The position numbers and the translations under genes were made by a program. Under the pieces are notes generated by a model. It had not been told where the DNA came from, did not search any database, and was given only the letters and a program-made list of their open reading frames with translations. Positions 9,453 through 16,782 of a stretch of DNA of 55,875 bases are shown here, one piece after another; position 1 is the first letter of the stretch; each line of letters starts with the position of its first letter. Source of the DNA: Planctomycetota bacterium (GTDB lineage: Bacteria; Planctomycetota; JAJSAM01; JAJVHW01); assembly GCA_021776825.1 (NCBI GenBank), contig JAJFFG010000096.1, forward strand, positions 1-55,875, in the 5' to 3' direction.

Positions 9453-10512
9453 GCGAACGCGTCCCACCACCGCGCCGCTCCATGACGCGGATGACATGGC
9501 ATCCATCCATCGTTCGCTCGCCTCGCTCTGCCGCTCGGGAGTGCCGCTCCCGCGGGCTCTGACACTGCTGGACACCGATCTGCGCGCCGGTCCGATGCAG
9601 GCCGCGCTCCGCGACCTGGCAGCTGATGTCGATGGAGGCACGCCGCCCGCGGAAGCGTACGAGCGACAGGCTGCGGTCCTGCCCGCGCTCTACGGAGCGC
9701 TCGTGCGCGCTGGCGTCGCCGCCGGGGACCTCCCGGCCGCGCTGGACGAGATCGCCGTGCACGCCGATCGACGCGCCGCGGTGGCCGCACGCATCCGGCG
9801 TTCGCTGGCGATGCCGCTCCTGTCCGCCGGGTTCGTCGTGGCCGCGGGCGTCATCGTCCTGATCGTCGCCGGACCGCAGCTCGCCGAGCTGGCAGCGCTG
9901 GATCAAGGCCTCCACGGCACACTCGATCCGTCGTGGACGCCCGCGATGCTCGTCGCCGGCGGAGTTCTCACGCTTCTCATCGCCATCGTCGTCACGGCCC
10001 TCGGCCTCGCGTGGTGGCGCAGTCCGCTCGACGGCTGCGCCCGCGGCGGTCTCGCGCTCCGCGTGCCCGTCATCGGCCGCCTACGGCTGTACGCGGCACA
10101 GGCGGGGATCGCCAGCACGTTGGCCTCGCTCCTCGGCCGCCAGATCCCGCTCCCCGAGGCCGCACGGTTGACGGCGGCCGCCACCCCGGCACGCGCGTTC
10201 GCGCCCGCGCTGGAGCGGCTCGTCGTCGCCGCGGACGCCGGGGACGCCCTGACGCCCGCGCTGCGTGCCGCCGGCATCTTCCCGGCGTCGTACCTCTGGC
10301 TGGTCGACGCCGCGGAGAAGCAGGGACGCGTCCACGACGCGCTCGACGATCTCGCTGAGACGTACGCGCTGCTCCTGAAGCGATCCACCGATCGCGCCGC
10401 CACCATGCTGGGACCGGCGGTCGAGATCCTGGCCGGCGCCGGCATCCTCGCACTGGCGTACGCGTTCCTCGCGCCTCTGATGCGCTACGCGGGGCAAGGG
10501 CTGCCGATCTGA
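9436..10512 (+). CDS. GspF/PilC-family inner-membrane platform protein (first copy)
   Basis: Inner-membrane platform protein of a type II secretion or type IV pilus-like machine, 358 residues. The N-terminal GspF domain reads LASLCRSGVPLPRALTLLDTD...AAVLPALYGALVRAGVAAGDLPAALDEIA. Membrane segments lie near residues 118-145, 172-198 and at the C-terminus (EILAGAGILALAYAFLAPL). The second GspF domain (LLGRQIPLPEAARLTAAAT) lies between. I chose the GTG at 9436 because GAGGAGG precedes it at ideal spacing and it overlaps the gspE-like gene by 17 bases; a later in-frame ATG at 9496 would remove part of the N-terminus. The stop overlaps the next start (TGATG). Confidence 0.9.
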   Translation: MSSVRERTRPTTAPLHDADDMASIHRSLASLCRSGVPLPRALTLLDTDLRAGPMQAALRDLAADVDGGTPPAEAYERQAAVLPALYGALVRAGVAAGDLPAALDEIAVHADRRAAVAARIRRSLAMPLLSAGFVVAAGVIVLIVAGPQLAELAALDQGLHGTLDPSWTPAMLVAGGVLTLLIAIVVTALGLAWWRSPLDGCARGGLALRVPVIGRLRLYAAQAGIASTLASLLGRQIPLPEAARLTAAATPARAFAPALERLVVAADAGDALTPALRAAGIFPASYLWLVDAAEKQGRVHDALDDLAETYALLLKRSTDRAATMLGPAVEILAGAGILALAYAFLAPLMRYAGQGLPI

Positions 10513-11594
10513 TGGCGATCATCAACCCCACGACGCTCGTTCCGTTCGCAGCGATCGCGTTCGCGGTCGTGCTCTACCAGCGCACTCGGGAACGCGGCCG
10601 CCGGCAGTTCCGAGCCGACACGCTCGACACGTTGGCCGCCGCGGTGGAGAACGACGTCGCCGTCGAGCCCATCCTCCTCACGGCGGTCGCCCACGATCTC
10701 CGCCGCAAGAACCGGCGGACTGTGCTCGCAATCGCGACTTCGCTCGAAGCTGGGCTGTCGCTCTCCGACGCGCTCCAGCCGGCGCTCGGCCTGGACACAG
10801 CCGATCACGCGACGCTCGCCGCGGCGGAAGGCACTGCGCGCTTCGGGCCCGCCTTGCGCGCCGTGGCGCGTCGGACGCTGGAGCGCCTCGACACGGGACA
10901 CCGCGTCAGCCTCGCTCTGATCTATCCGGGCACGGTTCTGTTCGGCGCGCTCGGCATCGCCACGCTTCTGTCGCAGATCCTCAGCGTGGTCGACGCCGGG
11001 ATTGGCGACGCGGCCGCGCGCGTCTCTGTCGCCGACTCGATCACGCGGGCACTCCTCTGTGCGCTCGCCGCCATCGCGATCCTGGCGTACCTCGCTCGCC
11101 GCATTCCGCCGCTCGGGCGCGGCGTTGCCACCATCGGTCGACGACTGTCGCGACGCAACGGCGTCGGCGCACACTGGCGGGCTGGAGGATGGCTCCGCGC
11201 CACCTCGGCAGCCCTCGCCGCAGGCCTGACCGAGGGCGATGCGTTGCGATTGACGGCCCACGTCACGGGAGACCCGTTGTTCGCGGCCGGAGCCGAGCGC
11301 GCGGCCGCTGCCGTCGACGACGGCGCGACGCTCGCCGAACAGTGGAGCGAGCTCGGGTTGCCCGACGGGATCGTCGCTCGGGCCGTGCTCGCGACGCGTG
11401 AACCCGCTCAGCTCCCGGCCCGGCTCGACCAGATCGCCGACGTGGCCCTGCGCCTCGCACAGGATCGTCGGGACCGCGTGCTGCGACTCCTCCACCCCGC
11501 GGCGCTGGTCGTCGCAGCGCTGCTCCTGGCCGTTCAGTTCCAGGCCGTGTTCGCCGTCGAAGAGGCGATCTCCGCGGAGCTCGCGCCGTGGTAG
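10512..11594 (+). CDS. GspF-like inner-membrane platform protein (second, diverged copy)
   Basis: A 360-residue protein with the same overall plan as the preceding one: a short N-terminal membrane segment, a GspF-like helical domain (AAAVENDVAVEPILLTAV...SLEAGLSLSDALQPAL), a membrane hairpin near residues 135-160 and 175-195, a second helical domain (ALAAGLTEGDALRLTAHVT) and a C-terminal segment (LVVAALLLAVQFQAVFAVEEAI). Sequence identity with the first copy looks low, so this is an old duplication or a different platform subunit. The ATG at 10512 overlaps the previous stop codon. Two different GspF-like genes in one operon are unusual, because most systems use one. Confidence 0.85.
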   Translation: MAIINPTTLVPFAAIAFAVVLYQRTRERGRRQFRADTLDTLAAAVENDVAVEPILLTAVAHDLRRKNRRTVLAIATSLEAGLSLSDALQPALGLDTADHATLAAAEGTARFGPALRAVARRTLERLDTGHRVSLALIYPGTVLFGALGIATLLSQILSVVDAGIGDAAARVSVADSITRALLCALAAIAILAYLARRIPPLGRGVATIGRRLSRRNGVGAHWRAGGWLRATSAALAAGLTEGDALRLTAHVTGDPLFAAGAERAAAAVDDGATLAEQWSELGLPDGIVARAVLATREPAQLPARLDQIADVALRLAQDRRDRVLRLLHPAALVVAALLLAVQFQAVFAVEEAISAELAPW

Positions 11595-11980
11595 GGCGAC
11601 GTCGCAGCCGCGGGTTCTCCGTGATGGAGTCGACCATCGCGCTGGCCGTGATCTCGATGCTGGCGGGAGCCACGTTCGTCTCGGAGCCGTCAGCGCTCCG
11701 GTTCGTCGGGAACGCCTACCGCGAGACCGTCGCACAGCGCGCCGCCTCCGCGCTGCTCGAGCGCGATGACGTCGTCACACCCGGTGAGATCGACCTCACG
11801 GGGCTGGGCGAGGGACTGGGCGAGGGACTGGGCGAGGGGCTCGCCGATGCGAGCGCCGAACGCACCGTGCACGAGCGTGAGCCCGGCCTGCTCGAGGTCA
11901 CGGTCACCGTCCGGTGGCAGGACGCCAATACGCCTCGCTCGATCTCCCTGACGACGTTGCGCGCGGAGGAGACCCGATGA
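11588..11980 (+). CDS. Minor pseudopilin-like protein with a Gly-Glu repeat
   Basis: A 130-residue protein with a class III prepilin signal: a basic leader ending in RG, then FSVMES, with Glu at mature position 5, and a hydrophobic helix (TIALAVISMLAGATFV). A prepilin peptidase would cleave after the Gly. Residues about 70-84 are a GLGEGLGEGLGEG run encoded by a 12-base tandem repeat. It starts at a GTG 7 bases inside the preceding gene and its stop overlaps the next ATG. It probably forms part of the pseudopilus tip together with the next two genes. Confidence 0.8.
   Translation: MVGRRRSRGFSVMESTIALAVISMLAGATFVSEPSALRFVGNAYRETVAQRAASALLERDDVVTPGEIDLTGLGEGLGEGLGEGLADASAERTVHEREPGLLEVTVTVRWQDANTPRSISLTTLRAEETR
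11801..11836 (+). repeat. 12-base tandem repeat inside a pseudopilin gene
   Basis: Three near-identical copies of GGNCTGGGCGAG encode the GLGE repeat. Copy number could change by slippage without breaking the frame, because the unit is a multiple of three. Confidence 0.9.
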
Positions 11981-12441
11981 GGTGCGCGGCTCGCTCTAGA
12001 GGACACACTCTCATCGAGCTGTGCGTCTCTCTCGCATTGCTGGTCCTGGTCGGGGCCGCGGTCATGTCGCTCTCGTTCGCCGTGCGCGGCCGGCACTCGG
12101 CCGAGTCGGCGTACGCGCTCGACCTCGAACACACGTGGCGAGCTCTCGATCGCGTCGAGCACGACCTCCGGAGCGGTCGCACCGTCCACGCGGACGAGGG
12201 AGTTCTCGAACTCTCGATCCGTGGCGACGACGTGTCGTGGCTCCTGACGGACGGACATCTGATCCGCTCGGACGACTCCGGGCAGGTCGTCGTCGCGCGC
12301 AGCGTCGGCCGCTTCGACGCCACCCACGACGGTGAAGCGACGTCGATCGCCCTCGCGCCGAGACGCCGTACCGCCGGAGCCGTCGACCCAGCTCCCGTTC
12401 GGACCACCGTCCGGGCGCGAGTGACGGAGGACGTTCGATGA
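11977..12441 (+). CDS. Minor pseudopilin-like protein (GspJ/PilW-like)
   Basis: A 154-residue protein starting at the ATG at 11977, with GGAGGAG 6 bases upstream, and overlapping the previous stop as ATGA. Its prepilin signal is typical: RG followed by HTLIEL with Glu at mature position 5, then a hydrophobic helix (LCVSLALLVLVGAAVMSLSF). The C-terminal part resembles GspJ/PilW-type minor pseudopilins in its layout (a sequence around TWRALDRVEHDLRSG), but that assignment is uncertain. A longer start at 11914 would lie in the previous gene and has no support. Confidence 0.83.
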   Translation: MRCAARSRGHTLIELCVSLALLVLVGAAVMSLSFAVRGRHSAESAYALDLEHTWRALDRVEHDLRSGRTVHADEGVLELSIRGDDVSWLLTDGHLIRSDDSGQVVVARSVGRFDATHDGEATSIALAPRRRTAGAVDPAPVRTTVRARVTEDVR

Positions 12442-12854
12442 TCCGCGGATCGCGCACTCGCGGCGCCTCGCTCATCCTGGCACTCCTGCTGCTGGTGCTC
12501 GTCTCGGTCGTCGTGGCCGCGGCGGCCTCGCGAACGCGCCGGCTCGCCGACGGTCACGCCGCGCAGCGCGCTCGGATCACGGCGACGCACGCGCTCACTG
12601 GGGCTGTCGAACACACGCGCTGGGCGCTCGCTCGTGATCCTTCCCACGCGGGCGGATCGGTCGAGATCGGCGGCATCTCGGTCGACGTCGACGTGGCGGG
12701 CGAAGGGGCGGGCGAAGGGGCGGAACGTCGCGTCGACGCAGTGGTTCGAGTACCGCGTGCGCCGGCGTCGGGGATCTCGGTCCACACGGTCAGCGCCGAC
12801 CTCGTGCTACGCAGCGAAGGGCGGCTGCCCGACGTCACCGACTGGCGCGAGTAG
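12438..12854 (+). CDS. GspK/PilX-like minor pseudopilin lacking Glu5
   Basis: A 138-residue protein starting with the leader MIRGSRTRG, then ASLILALLLLVLVSVVVAAAAS. Cleavage after the Gly would leave no Glu at position 5; GspK-type tip pseudopilins also lack it, and PilX N-termini look similar. The protein is much shorter than GspK (about 300 residues). It holds a GEGAGEGA run encoded by a 12-base repeat. It overlaps the previous gene by 4 bases (ATGA), is the last gene of the operon, and is convergent with accD 17 bases away. Confidence 0.73.
   Translation: MIRGSRTRGASLILALLLLVLVSVVVAAAASRTRRLADGHAAQRARITATHALTGAVEHTRWALARDPSHAGGSVEIGGISVDVDVAGEGAGEGAERRVDAVVRVPRAPASGISVHTVSADLVLRSEGRLPDVTDWRE
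12696..12719 (+). repeat. 12-base tandem repeat inside the GspK/PilX-like gene
   Basis: Two exact copies of GCGGGCGAAGGG encode AGEGAGEG. A similar Gly-Glu repeat of different DNA sequence occurs two genes upstream. Confidence 0.88.
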
Positions 12855-12871
12855 ACACGCCGCCGATCGAG

Positions 12872-13717
12872 CTACTGCCTGGCCTCGACCCTCGCCGACG
12901 GCAGCAGCAGCGTGAGTAGATCGGCCAGCATGTCGCACAGTTCCGCTCGTGGGACGATCTTGTCGACGAAGCCCTTCTCGAGCAGGAACTCGGAGCGCTG
13001 GAACCCGTCCGGCAGGTCCTGGCGAATCGTCTGCTTGATCACGCGCGGACCGGCGAACCCGATGAGCGCGCCCGGCTCGGCGATGATGATGTCACCGAGC
13101 GCCGAGAACGACGCGGTGACGCCGCCCGTGGTCGGGTGAGTCAGGACCGAGATGTACGGCCAGCGTCCGCGCTCCTTGAAGCGCTTGACGGCAGCCGACG
13201 TCTTGCCCATCTGCATGAGCGAGAGCGCACCCTCGTGCATGCGGGCGCCGCCCGACGCCGAGAACAGGATGCACGCCAGCCCCTCATCGAGGGCCGTCTC
13301 GAGTGCGAGCGCGACCTTCTCGCCCACGGCGTAGCCCATCGAGCCGCCCATGAAGGAGAAGTCGAGCGCGCCGACGATGACTCGGATGCCGTGGATGCGA
13401 GCCCGGCCGATCACGCACGCGTCCGACGAGCGTGAACGCTTGCGGGTCTTCTCGAGTTTCGGACCGTAGGGGCCCTTGCCGTCGACGAAACCCAGCACGT
13501 CGCGGCCCTCGAGATTGGCGGCGAGTTCCTCGAACGACCCGGCATCCACGGTCACGTCGATGCGGGGGTACCCGCTGAGCGGAAAGTGTTCGCCGCACTC
13601 CGGACAGCACTGCAGCGCCTCTTCGATCTGCTGCTTGTAGATGTACTTCTCGCAGCCGGGACAGACCTTCCACAGCCCTTCGGGCATGTCGCGCTTGCGG
13701 CGGAACGGCCACGCCAT
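12872..13717 (-). CDS. accD: Acetyl-CoA carboxylase carboxyltransferase subunit beta
   Basis: Beta subunit of the carboxyltransferase that makes malonyl-CoA for fatty-acid synthesis in the cytoplasm. The 281-residue product has the N-terminal zinc ribbon (CPGC...CCPEC near residues 19-41) and the crotonase-like core with MGGSMGYAVGEK, ASGGARMHEG and TTGGVTASFSALGD. Its length is normal. Its ATG overlaps the rpe stop codon (ATGA), so it is the last gene of a coupled gap-pgk-rpe-accD operon. The alpha subunit gene accA is not in the window. Confidence 0.96.
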   Translation of the reverse strand: MAWPFRRKRDMPEGLWKVCPGCEKYIYKQQIEEALQCCPECGEHFPLSGYPRIDVTVDAGSFEELAANLEGRDVLGFVDGKGPYGPKLEKTRKRSRSSDACVIGRARIHGIRVIVGALDFSFMGGSMGYAVGEKVALALETALDEGLACILFSASGGARMHEGALSLMQMGKTSAAVKRFKERGRWPYISVLTHPTTGGVTASFSALGDIIIAEPGALIGFAGPRVIKQTIRQDLPDGFQRSEFLLEKGFVDKIVPRAELCDMLADLLTLLLPSARVEARQ

Positions 13718-14385
13718 CAGCCCCGGGCCTCCTGTGCCAAACGACGCAGCTCTCCGACGCGCGCACCTGGGTCGTCTGCGCCGTAGACCGCGCTACCGGC
13801 GACGAGCACGTTGGCTCCCGCGGCCGCGCACGCACCGATCGTCGGAAGCGCGATGCCGCCGTCCATCTCGATGTCTCCGGCGAAGCCGTAGCGACCTCGC
13901 AGATCCTCGACCTTCGAGAGCACCTCGGGGATGAACGACTGGCCACCGAAGCCGGGGTTCACCGACATCACGAGGATCATGTCGGCGTGCTCGAGAGCGG
14001 GCTCGAGCCGCTCGACCGGGGTTGGCGGATTGATCGCCACGCCCGCCCGCACACCCATCTCGCGCAGCGCCGCGCACATCGCCGCCGGATCGTCGACGAC
14101 CTCGATGTGGAACGTCACGCACCACGCGCCCATCTTCGCGAACCGCTCGCCGTACGTCAGCGGGTCCGTCACCATCAGGTGGCAGTCGAGCGGCAGCTTC
14201 GCCTCGCGGGCGATGGCCTTCACGACCGGTGGACCGATGGACAGGTTCGGGACGAAGTGACCGTCCATCACGTCGACGTGATGCAGGTCAGCTCCTCCCG
14301 CCTCGACGGTGCGCAGTCCATCGGCCAGGCGCCCGAAGTCCACTGAGAGGAGGCTCGGTGCGATCTGGATCGGCGGCGCGTTCAT
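13717..14385 (-). CDS. rpe: Ribulose-phosphate 3-epimerase
   Basis: Metal-dependent TIM-barrel enzyme that interconverts ribulose 5-phosphate and xylulose 5-phosphate in the pentose phosphate pathway. The 222-residue product shows the family landmarks IAPSLLSVDFG, HHVDVMDGHFVPNLSIG and MSVNPGFGGQSFI, with EMDGGI near the C-terminus. Its ATG overlaps the pgk stop (ATGA) and its stop overlaps the accD start, so translation is probably coupled on both sides. Confidence 0.97.
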   Translation of the reverse strand: MNAPPIQIAPSLLSVDFGRLADGLRTVEAGGADLHHVDVMDGHFVPNLSIGPPVVKAIAREAKLPLDCHLMVTDPLTYGERFAKMGAWCVTFHIEVVDDPAAMCAALREMGVRAGVAINPPTPVERLEPALEHADMILVMSVNPGFGGQSFIPEVLSKVEDLRGRYGFAGDIEMDGGIALPTIGACAAAGANVLVAGSAVYGADDPGARVGELRRLAQEARG

Positions 14386-15587
14386 GACTCCTCCACCGAG
14401 GTCAGGGCCGCGATGCCCGGCAGCTCCTTGCCCTCGAGCAATTCGAGCGACGCGCCACCACCGGTCGAGACGTGTGTCATGCGCGACGCCACGCCGACCA
14501 GTTGCGCGGCTGCGGCCGTGTCGCCGCCACCGACCACGCTGGTCGCCCCGCGCGACGTCACGTCAGCGATGGCCTGTGCCACCACACGCGTACCGCTGTC
14601 GAACGCCGGGATCTCGAACACGCCCATCGGCCCATTCCACAGGACCGTGCGCGCCTGCGCGATCTCCATCGCGAAGTTCCCTGCCGTCACTGGACCGACG
14701 TCCAGGCCCATGGCGCCTTCGGGGACTCCCGGCGCGCTCACTCGGGTCGGAACGTCCTCCGCCAGTCGCTCGGCCACCACGTGATCGGTCGGCAGCACGA
14801 CGCGGACGCCACGCTCCTCTGCCTCGCGCAGGATCTCGCCGGCGGTCGAGACCAGATCCGGCTCGAGTCGTGACCCGCCGACGTCGACCCCCTGCGCGGC
14901 CAGGAACGTGTAAGCCATGCCGCCACCGATCAGCGCCACGTCCACCCGCTCGAGCAGGTTGCGCAGTACCGGCACCTTGTCGGAGACCTTGGCCCCGCCG
15001 AAGACCAGCACGAACGGGCGCTCGGCGCCGTCGAGCGCGCGGCCAAGGTGCTCCAGCTCCGCTGCCATGAGCAAGCCGGCGGCGGATTGCGCGACGTGGC
15101 GTGGGATGCCGGAGATCGAGGCGTGCGCGCGATGCGCCGCACCGAACGCATCGTTGACGTAGACGTCGCAGAGCGCTGCGAGGTCGCGCGAGAGCTGCTC
15201 GTCACACGCGGTCTCGCCCGGCTCGAACCGGAGGTTCTCGAGGAGCACGACGTCGCCCGGCTCCGCTTTCGCGACAACGGCCTCGACGTCAGGACCGACC
15301 ACGCTCCGGAGCGCCATGACATTGCGATCGAGCATCTGCGCGAGTCGGCCGGCAATCGGCGCGAGTCGCAGCTCCTCGACGACGCGCCCCTTCGGCCGGC
15401 CGAGATGGCTGCCCAGGATGAGCGTGGCACCGCGGTCAAGCAGCAGCGTCAGCGTCGGCAACGCGGCGCGAATGCGCCGGTCATCCGTGACGTTGCCGCC
15501 CTCGTCGAGCGGGACGTTGAAGTCCACTCGCACGAACACACGCTTCCCCGCGACCCCCAGGTCGCGGACGTCGAGTTTGCCCAGCAT
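14382..15587 (-). CDS. pgk: Phosphoglycerate kinase
   Basis: Glycolytic enzyme that makes ATP from 1,3-bisphosphoglycerate. The 401-residue product begins with the classic RVFVRVDFNVPLDEGG and has GSHLGRPKG near residue 60, ENLRFEPGE near 115, VLVFGGAKVSDK near 190 and WNGPMGVFE near 315. The length is typical. It starts 6 bases after the gap stop codon and overlaps rpe by 4 bases. Confidence 0.98.
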   Translation of the reverse strand: MLGKLDVRDLGVAGKRVFVRVDFNVPLDEGGNVTDDRRIRAALPTLTLLLDRGATLILGSHLGRPKGRVVEELRLAPIAGRLAQMLDRNVMALRSVVGPDVEAVVAKAEPGDVVLLENLRFEPGETACDEQLSRDLAALCDVYVNDAFGAAHRAHASISGIPRHVAQSAAGLLMAAELEHLGRALDGAERPFVLVFGGAKVSDKVPVLRNLLERVDVALIGGGMAYTFLAAQGVDVGGSRLEPDLVSTAGEILREAEERGVRVVLPTDHVVAERLAEDVPTRVSAPGVPEGAMGLDVGPVTAGNFAMEIAQARTVLWNGPMGVFEIPAFDSGTRVVAQAIADVTSRGATSVVGGGDTAAAAQLVGVASRMTHVSTGGGASLELLEGKELPGIAALTSVEES

Positions 15588-15593
15588 CTGCGG

Positions 15594-16601
15594 CTACTCG
15601 TCGAGCGACGAGGTGTAGGCCATCGCGTCGACGACGCGGTTGCTGTAGCCCCACTCGTTGTCGTACCAGGCCAGCGCCTTCACGAGGTTGCCCGTCGCCA
15701 TGGTCGCCAGGGAGTCGAAGATGCACGACGCCGGATCGCCGACGATGTCGGACGACACAATCGGATCGACGCAGTAGGAGAGCACGCCCTTCAGGGGGCC
15801 CTCGGCGGCCGCCTTCATCACGGCGTTGACCTCGTCGATCGAGACGTCGCGCGAGACCTGCGCGACCAGGTCCACGATCGATCCGTCCGGAACCGGAACG
15901 CGGATGGCGCAGCCATCGAGCTTGCCCTTCATCTCCGGGAGCACCTGGCCGACCGCGCGAGCGGCGCCCGTGCTGGTCGGGATCATGTTCACCGCGGCAC
16001 TCCGCGCGCGACGCAGATCGGAGTGGACCAGATCGAGAATGCTCTGGTCGTTCGTGTACGCGTGGACGGTCGTCATGAGACCGCGCTCGAGTCCGAACGA
16101 GTCGTTCAGCACCTTGACGAGCGGCGCGAGGCAGTTCGTCGTGCACGAGGCGTTGCTGATGATGCGCGCGTCGGAGGTCAGGATCTCGTGGTTCACGCCC
16201 ATGACGACGATGGCGTCGATCGCGTCCTTCGGCGGCACGGTGAGCAGGACGCGCTTGGCGCCCGCCTCGAGATGCTGCTCGAGCTGCGCCCGCTTGCGGA
16301 ACACGCCCGTGGCCTCGACCACCCAGTCGACACAGGCGTCGGCCCACGGCAGCGCCGCGGGGTTGCGCTCGGCGTAGATGGCGACCTCGCGGCCATTCAT
16401 CTCGAGGCGGCCCTCTCCGGCGACCGAGATCGTCCCGGAGTACTTCCCGTGCGTCGAGTCGTAGCGCGCGAGATGCGCGAGCGTCGTGGGATCGGAGAGG
16501 TCGTTGATCGCGACGACGTCGAAGCGGTCATCCGCCTCCAGCACGCGCCAGACGAGACGCCCAATGCGCCCGAACCCGTTGATGGCTACCCGCAGTCCCA
16601 C
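15594..16601 (-). CDS. gap: Glyceraldehyde-3-phosphate dehydrogenase, type I
   Basis: NAD(P)-dependent glycolytic dehydrogenase, 335 residues. It has the N-terminal Rossmann motif INGFGRIGR, the catalytic cysteine in SNASCTTNCLAPL near residue 150, and the C-terminal NEWGYSNRVVD. It starts at a GTG with GGAGGAGG about 8 bases upstream, a strong ribosome binding site. It is the first gene of the gap-pgk-rpe-accD unit and is divergent from tilS, with 181 bases between the two starts. Confidence 0.98.
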   Translation of the reverse strand: MGLRVAINGFGRIGRLVWRVLEADDRFDVVAINDLSDPTTLAHLARYDSTHGKYSGTISVAGEGRLEMNGREVAIYAERNPAALPWADACVDWVVEATGVFRKRAQLEQHLEAGAKRVLLTVPPKDAIDAIVVMGVNHEILTSDARIISNASCTTNCLAPLVKVLNDSFGLERGLMTTVHAYTNDQSILDLVHSDLRRARSAAVNMIPTSTGAARAVGQVLPEMKGKLDGCAIRVPVPDGSIVDLVAQVSRDVSIDEVNAVMKAAAEGPLKGVLSYCVDPIVSSDIVGDPASCIFDSLATMATGNLVKALAWYDNEWGYSNRVVDAMAYTSSLDE

Positions 16602-16770
16602 AGAGACGACCTCCTCCCGGTCCGCGCAGTCCGCGTGGTGCCGGGTCAGCCCAATTCTTCCGGATGAACGTTCGACGAGGGCGCCGCATTGCGGTCATCG
16701 CGAGGTGCGCGCCGTGAAGCGGCGATGGTATCGCTCGCCGCCCGGCTCGCCGCACGGAAGCGGACCGGGC

Positions 16771-16776
16771 TACCCT
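16771..16776 (+). promoter_or_regulatory. Candidate -10 box for leaderless tilS
   Basis: TACCCT lies exactly 6 bases before the GTG start of tilS, and no ribosome binding site is visible. This spacing would place the first transcribed base at or next to the start codon. No clear -35 box is seen. Confidence 0.5.
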
Positions 16777-16782
16777 GTCGCC

